Below are positions 61,502-64,000 of a stretch of DNA of 64,000 bases, in pieces. The notes under the pieces are model-generated. The model made no database searches, was not told the DNA's origin, and was given only the letters and a program-made list of their open reading frames with translations. The DNA is from Ignavibacteriales bacterium (GTDB lineage Bacteria; Bacteroidota; Ignavibacteria; Ignavibacteriales; Ignavibacteriaceae). Every line of letters starts with the position of its first letter. Positions within the stretch are counted from its first letter, which is position 1. Location of the stretch: NCBI GenBank assembly GCA_016709765.1, contig JADJMD010000013.1, forward strand, positions 310,001 to 374,000, in the 5' to 3' direction. The translations under genes and the position numbers were made by a program.

Positions 61502-62428
61502 TTACCTGATTATTTTTTCTGAAACAGCTATCTGGGTTTTATGATCAACATAATTTCTATAATACTCAGCATCGTATGTTTTAGCTTTACCTTCTTTCAG
61601 ATACTGCTCCGCTTTTTTCCAGTTAACCGCTGCAACGAAATCTTTATCATTTTTTGAAGCATTAATTTCTAGAAGTGAATTTGCCTGTTCGCTATTGTAG
61701 CTAGTAAAAAAAGCCCAATCGTGTGATGGACCTTTACCAGCGTGGGCAAGATCATAATTAAATCCGGGTACAATTATCTGAAATTCCAGATTCATCTTTT
61801 CCGTCTTTGGATCAAGTTTAATAAAACTGATTGTTCCTTTAAAATTTTCCTTGTAGGATGAAATTGAGACATCACTTTGAGGAATGGGAATGCTAAATCT
61901 AGTTGAGGCTATAATGTATTCTGTGTTTTCAGTAACGAATGGTGAAGCGTGGTTGCCCGCAGAATTTGGTATTTCAATAATTTCTGTTGTTTCAAATTCC
62001 TTTAAATCAATCTTTGCAACACGTGGAGTATTATTTCCGTTAATAAAAATAAATCTTCCGTCGGGTACACCGTCTGTCATAGAAAATTCCGGATGATGTG
62101 AATCATCCCAGGGGATGAATCCATACGTTGTATTAAGCATAGCTTTTGTCTCTTCAGAATATCCATATCCTGTTTCTGGATTTTGTGCAAACACAGAAAT
62201 TGTTTTAAAGTGCCTGCCAGAAGGTAATCCATATACACCCATCTGTCCGCTGAATCCTCCTGAAGTAAAAAGATAAAATTCATCATAAGTGCCTGGTGCT
62301 ACATAAACTTGTTCTGCCTCATTTCCTGAAAGTGAAGTTTTTGATTGATTGCATCCAGCATAGGTTAGTGCAATTAAAAATAGAATTCCAAAAGCACTCA
62401 ACAAAGTTTTTCTTGAAATGTTTTTCAT
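61502..62428 (-). CDS. nosZ: Nitrous oxide reductase NosZ, N-terminal part with CuZ site
   Basis: The 308-residue fragment has a Sec-type signal with a lipobox-like end (LIALTYAGC, Cys26), not a twin-arginine signal, which marks clade II (atypical) NosZ. The propeller starts with YLFTSGGFSGQMGVYGLPSG. CuZ ligands are His111-His112 in DDSHHPEFSMTDG, His160 in AGNHASPF, and His in AHAGKGPSHDW. A seventh A in the run at 61513-61518 changes SEKIIR-stop to SEKNNQVKVLDPKDCPGM and restores the gene. It follows the cytochrome gene. Confidence 0.93.
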   Translation of the reverse strand: MKNISRKTLLSAFGILFLIALTYAGCNQSKTSLSGNEAEQVYVAPGTYDEFYLFTSGGFSGQMGVYGLPSGRHFKTISVFAQNPETGYGYSEETKAMLNTTYGFIPWDDSHHPEFSMTDGVPDGRFIFINGNNTPRVAKIDLKEFETTEIIEIPNSAGNHASPFVTENTEYIIASTRFSIPIPQSDVSISSYKENFKGTISFIKLDPKTEKMNLEFQIIVPGFNYDLAHAGKGPSHDWAFFTSYNSEQANSLLEINASKNDKDFVAAVNWKKAEQYLKEGKAKTYDAEYYRNYVDHKTQIAVSEKIIR

Positions 62429-62448
62429 AAGCTGCCTTTTATTATTGG

Positions 62449-62949
62449 TTATTTTTCGTCTGCTATTTTTCGGAAATAATCAAGCATTGCTTTTGCTTCA
62501 TCTATTGTAAGATTTTGATTTGGCATTTGAGTCAAATATTCGCCTAATAATTTTTTTGCTTCCGGATGTCGTTTATAATTTTCCTCAGGGTTAAGCATAA
62601 AGTTCAAGATGTATTCCGGACTTCTTCTTTTAAAAACATCACGCTGAGCTGGGCCAACATATCTTTCATCAAGTTTATGGCATGCCGCACATTTAGTCTC
62701 AAAAATTCCTTGACCTTTTTTAACTAGAATCGGATCAATAGCAGTTAATTCTATTTTTTGTTTAATTGGTCCAATACCATTTTCTAATTCAAAGTCCGAA
62801 AGACCACTTGCATTTACAACTTTTTTTGTATTACTAAATTTTGACGGGTCCTGAGGAGCATTATCGCCGCAGGAAATAAATGTCATAGAAAATGTGATGA
62901 TAAATGCGATTAATAACTTCTGCAAAGTCAATTTGTTTTGCTGATCCAT
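62449..62949 (-). CDS. Monohaem c-type cytochrome lipoprotein of the nos operon
   Basis: The protein has about 166 residues with the ATG at 62949, chosen for the AAGGAG eight bases upstream (the frame is open two codons further to a GTG). A lipobox lies at MTFISC (about Cys27), the haem site at KCAACHKL (about 87-91), and a likely axial Met in EYLTQMPNQNLT. A membrane-tethered cytochrome next to clade II nosZ is the usual electron donor or relay. It is the first gene of the operon. Confidence 0.9.
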   Translation of the reverse strand: MDQQNKLTLQKLLIAFIITFSMTFISCGDNAPQDPSKFSNTKKVVNASGLSDFELENGIGPIKQKIELTAIDPILVKKGQGIFETKCAACHKLDERYVGPAQRDVFKRRSPEYILNFMLNPEENYKRHPEAKKLLGEYLTQMPNQNLTIDEAKAMLDYFRKIADEK

Positions 62950-63067
62950 ATACACTCCTTTTTATTTAATAATTATAATAAGACTTTTTTATCTGATTAT
63001 ACAATATATTTTTCTCATTAAAATATTAGTCGATATCTCTTAATCGGATTTTTTACTCTGATTTAAG

Positions 63068-63093
63068 ATATTAACTTATTTTAATATTGTCAA
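63068..63093 (-). promoter_or_regulatory. Possible nos operon promoter with overlapping palindrome
   Basis: On the minus strand a perfect TTGACA (63093-63088) is followed directly by ATATTAA, six bases, TTAATAT (63087-63068, seven-base arms) and TATCTT at about -10 spacing. The palindrome would lie inside the promoter, where an Rrf2-type repressor could act. The region is AT-rich, so chance is not excluded; the distance to the cytochrome start is about 120 bases. Confidence 0.3.
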
Positions 63094-63139
63094 GAACCCA
63101 CAGACAATTAATTAGATTCTGATTTTCAGATATGAAATA

Positions 63140-63655
63140 CTAGATTCCGTTATTTATATTGAACTTTTGAATGATCTCCCCGACTTCTTCAGAATAACTA
63201 AATATTTCCTCTGCTAGATGAATATCTACTTCAGAAATTTTCTCTAGAAAAAAACACAGAATTAGAATTACTTTTTCGTTGTGTATTATTGGAAAACTAA
63301 TTGCTGAGTTTAATTTACTTTTTACTGCAAGATCAGCTCTTAAAAAATTTTTATCATTATAAAGATCATATATCCAAAGTAATTTTTTTTGTTGCCAAAC
63401 TTGTCCTATCAATCCAATTCCCTTTGAAAATTTAAAAAATGAACTGAACTTAGAATATTTTTCAAAGTACTCCTCATTATTGCTCCAATGCCCAGACCAA
63501 ATCATAAACTTTTGATCATTATCGGGTGACCATATTTCGGCGTATGGCCAGTTATTCATCAAACAAACTTTCTTTTCAAAATATAAAACCGAAGAAGATA
63601 CGTTCCCCCATTGCTTTAACTCCGATATTACTGATTCAAATTCATCTTTATTCAT
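63140..63655 (-). CDS. GAF-domain protein
   Basis: The 171-residue cytoplasmic protein is a single GAF domain: WPYAEIWSPD, FSKGIGLIGQVWQQKKLLWI, FLRADLAVKSKLNSAISFPI and KVILILCFFLEKISEVD are the strand and helix landmarks, followed by a C-terminal helix. It has no output domain. It probably binds a small ligand or redox signal and acts through a partner. It lies about 190 bases upstream of the nos operon on the same strand, but a link to N2O respiration is only positional. Confidence 0.75.
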   Translation of the reverse strand: MNKDEFESVISELKQWGNVSSSVLYFEKKVCLMNNWPYAEIWSPDNDQKFMIWSGHWSNNEEYFEKYSKFSSFFKFSKGIGLIGQVWQQKKLLWIYDLYNDKNFLRADLAVKSKLNSAISFPIIHNEKVILILCFFLEKISEVDIHLAEEIFSYSEEVGEIIQKFNINNGI

Positions 63656-63723
63656 CTTAAATTTTCTGTATAAGTAATCAACTTAATTAGTTTTTATGAA
63701 CTATCTCATTAAACACTTTAAAG

Positions 63724-64000
63724 TCATTTAATCATAGTTAATAACATTTTTGATTTTACAGTTGCTTTCAACCCGTGAGGAATATCCGCAGGTAGCACAA
63801 GTATCTCTCCTGCTTTAACATTATAAGGATTACCGCCAATCTTAATTTCCATTTCACCATCAACCATATAAACAACTGCTTCATAAGGCGAAGTATGTTC
63901 TGTTAACGATTCATCTTTATCAAATGCAAACAAAGTAATATTTCCATTGGGTTTTTTAAGAATCTGTTTACTAACGATTGAACCATTTTGATATCCGATC
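63724..64000 (-). CDS. Cupin-domain protein (5' end outside window)
   Basis: The frame is open to the right edge, so the start lies beyond base 64000; about 92 residues are visible. Cupin motif 1 is in LTEHTSPYEAVVYMVDGEME with the His and Glu-type ligands, and motif 2 in AGEILVLPADIPHGLKA with the second His. The C-terminus MLLTMIK ends the single domain. Such small cupins bind a metal and are often dioxygenase-like or sensor proteins; no substrate is evident. Confidence 0.8.
   Translation of the reverse strand, partial: IGYQNGSIVSKQILKKPNGNITLFAFDKDESLTEHTSPYEAVVYMVDGEMEIKIGGNPYNVKAGEILVLPADIPHGLKATVKSKMLLTMIK

Noticed and set aside
61502..61520. Programmed -1 frameshift in nosZ at AAAAAAT
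   Set aside because: The zero-frame codons do not form a proper X-XXY-YYZ heptamer, no stimulatory stem-loop is evident, and several unrelated genes nearby have the same homopolymer defect.
1..64000. tRNA, rRNA, CRISPR, prophage or intact insertion sequence
   Set aside because: Read through both strands by eye; no cloverleaf, rRNA core sequence, repeat-spacer array, integrase or transposase was found. A tool such as tRNAscan-SE would be needed to exclude a missed tRNA.

Overview
The window reads as a low-GC (about one third G+C) chromosome segment from an Ignavibacteria/Chlorobi-type bacterium (Ignavibacteriales). The main evidence is a set of secreted proteins ending in the type IX secretion (T9SS) sorting domain in its Ignavibacteria form (QNYPNPFNPSTKI near the start, SGxYFYKLxAGxFVETKKMxLxK at the end). 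Supporting signs are several Bacteroidetes-type hybrid two-component systems (HTCS), TAnnTTTG-like promoter elements and a clade II type N2O reductase cluster. Shine-Dalgarno sequences (AAGGAG) are used in front of many genes. I see no tRNA, rRNA, CRISPR array, intact transposase or phage gene.

Layout. 0-9.5 kb (+ strand): a GT4 glycosyltransferase (cut by the window edge) overlapping a GH130 phosphorylase, small membrane proteins, OmpA-type and beta-barrel envelope proteins, a STAS-like protein, a remnant of a P-type ATPase and a B12/radical SAM enzyme. 9.5-41.5 kb (- strand): three consecutive modules. Each has an HTCS sensor-regulator, then a short promoter region, then an operon of T9SS-secreted surface proteins, then a repeated 150-bp 3' element with a terminator. 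Module A is 20.2 to 9.5 kb, module B 35.2 to 20.3 kb and module C 41.5 to 35.2 kb. In all three promoter regions I find two direct 21-bp repeats whose second unit begins exactly 37 bp before a TAnnTTTG element. Modules A and B share the same TGTTACA motif and C has a different one, which fits their AraC recognition helices. 41.9-44.2 kb (+): a TolB-like T9SS protein and a beta-lactamase-fold lipoprotein.

44.8-55.1 kb (- strand): a tight ten-gene cluster transcribed as acyl carrier protein, FkbH-like enzyme, B12/radical SAM, SAM methyltransferase, NodU/CmcH carbamoyltransferase, SDR epimerase, DUF2062 protein, ABC permease, ABC ATPase, second B12/radical SAM. No ketosynthase or adenylation enzyme is present. 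I cannot match it to a known pathway, and it is the best candidate here for an undescribed biosynthetic system. It is flanked by direct repeats of about 370 bp (44.3 and 55.8 kb) carrying a broken and an open copy of the same small helix-turn-helix reading frame.

56.2-63 kb (- strand): a nitrous oxide respiration operon: c-type cytochrome lipoprotein, NosZ (split by a frameshift), a membrane protein, NosL, NosD, NosF, NosY and an Rrf2-type regulator. A GAF-domain protein and the end of a cupin protein follow at the right edge.

Quality caution. At least ten genes are interrupted by single-base frame changes, most in homopolymer runs, plus two in-frame TGA codons. Most are repaired by adding one base, which looks more like consensus error than biology. 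They are annotated below as fragments of one gene each, with the place of the break.
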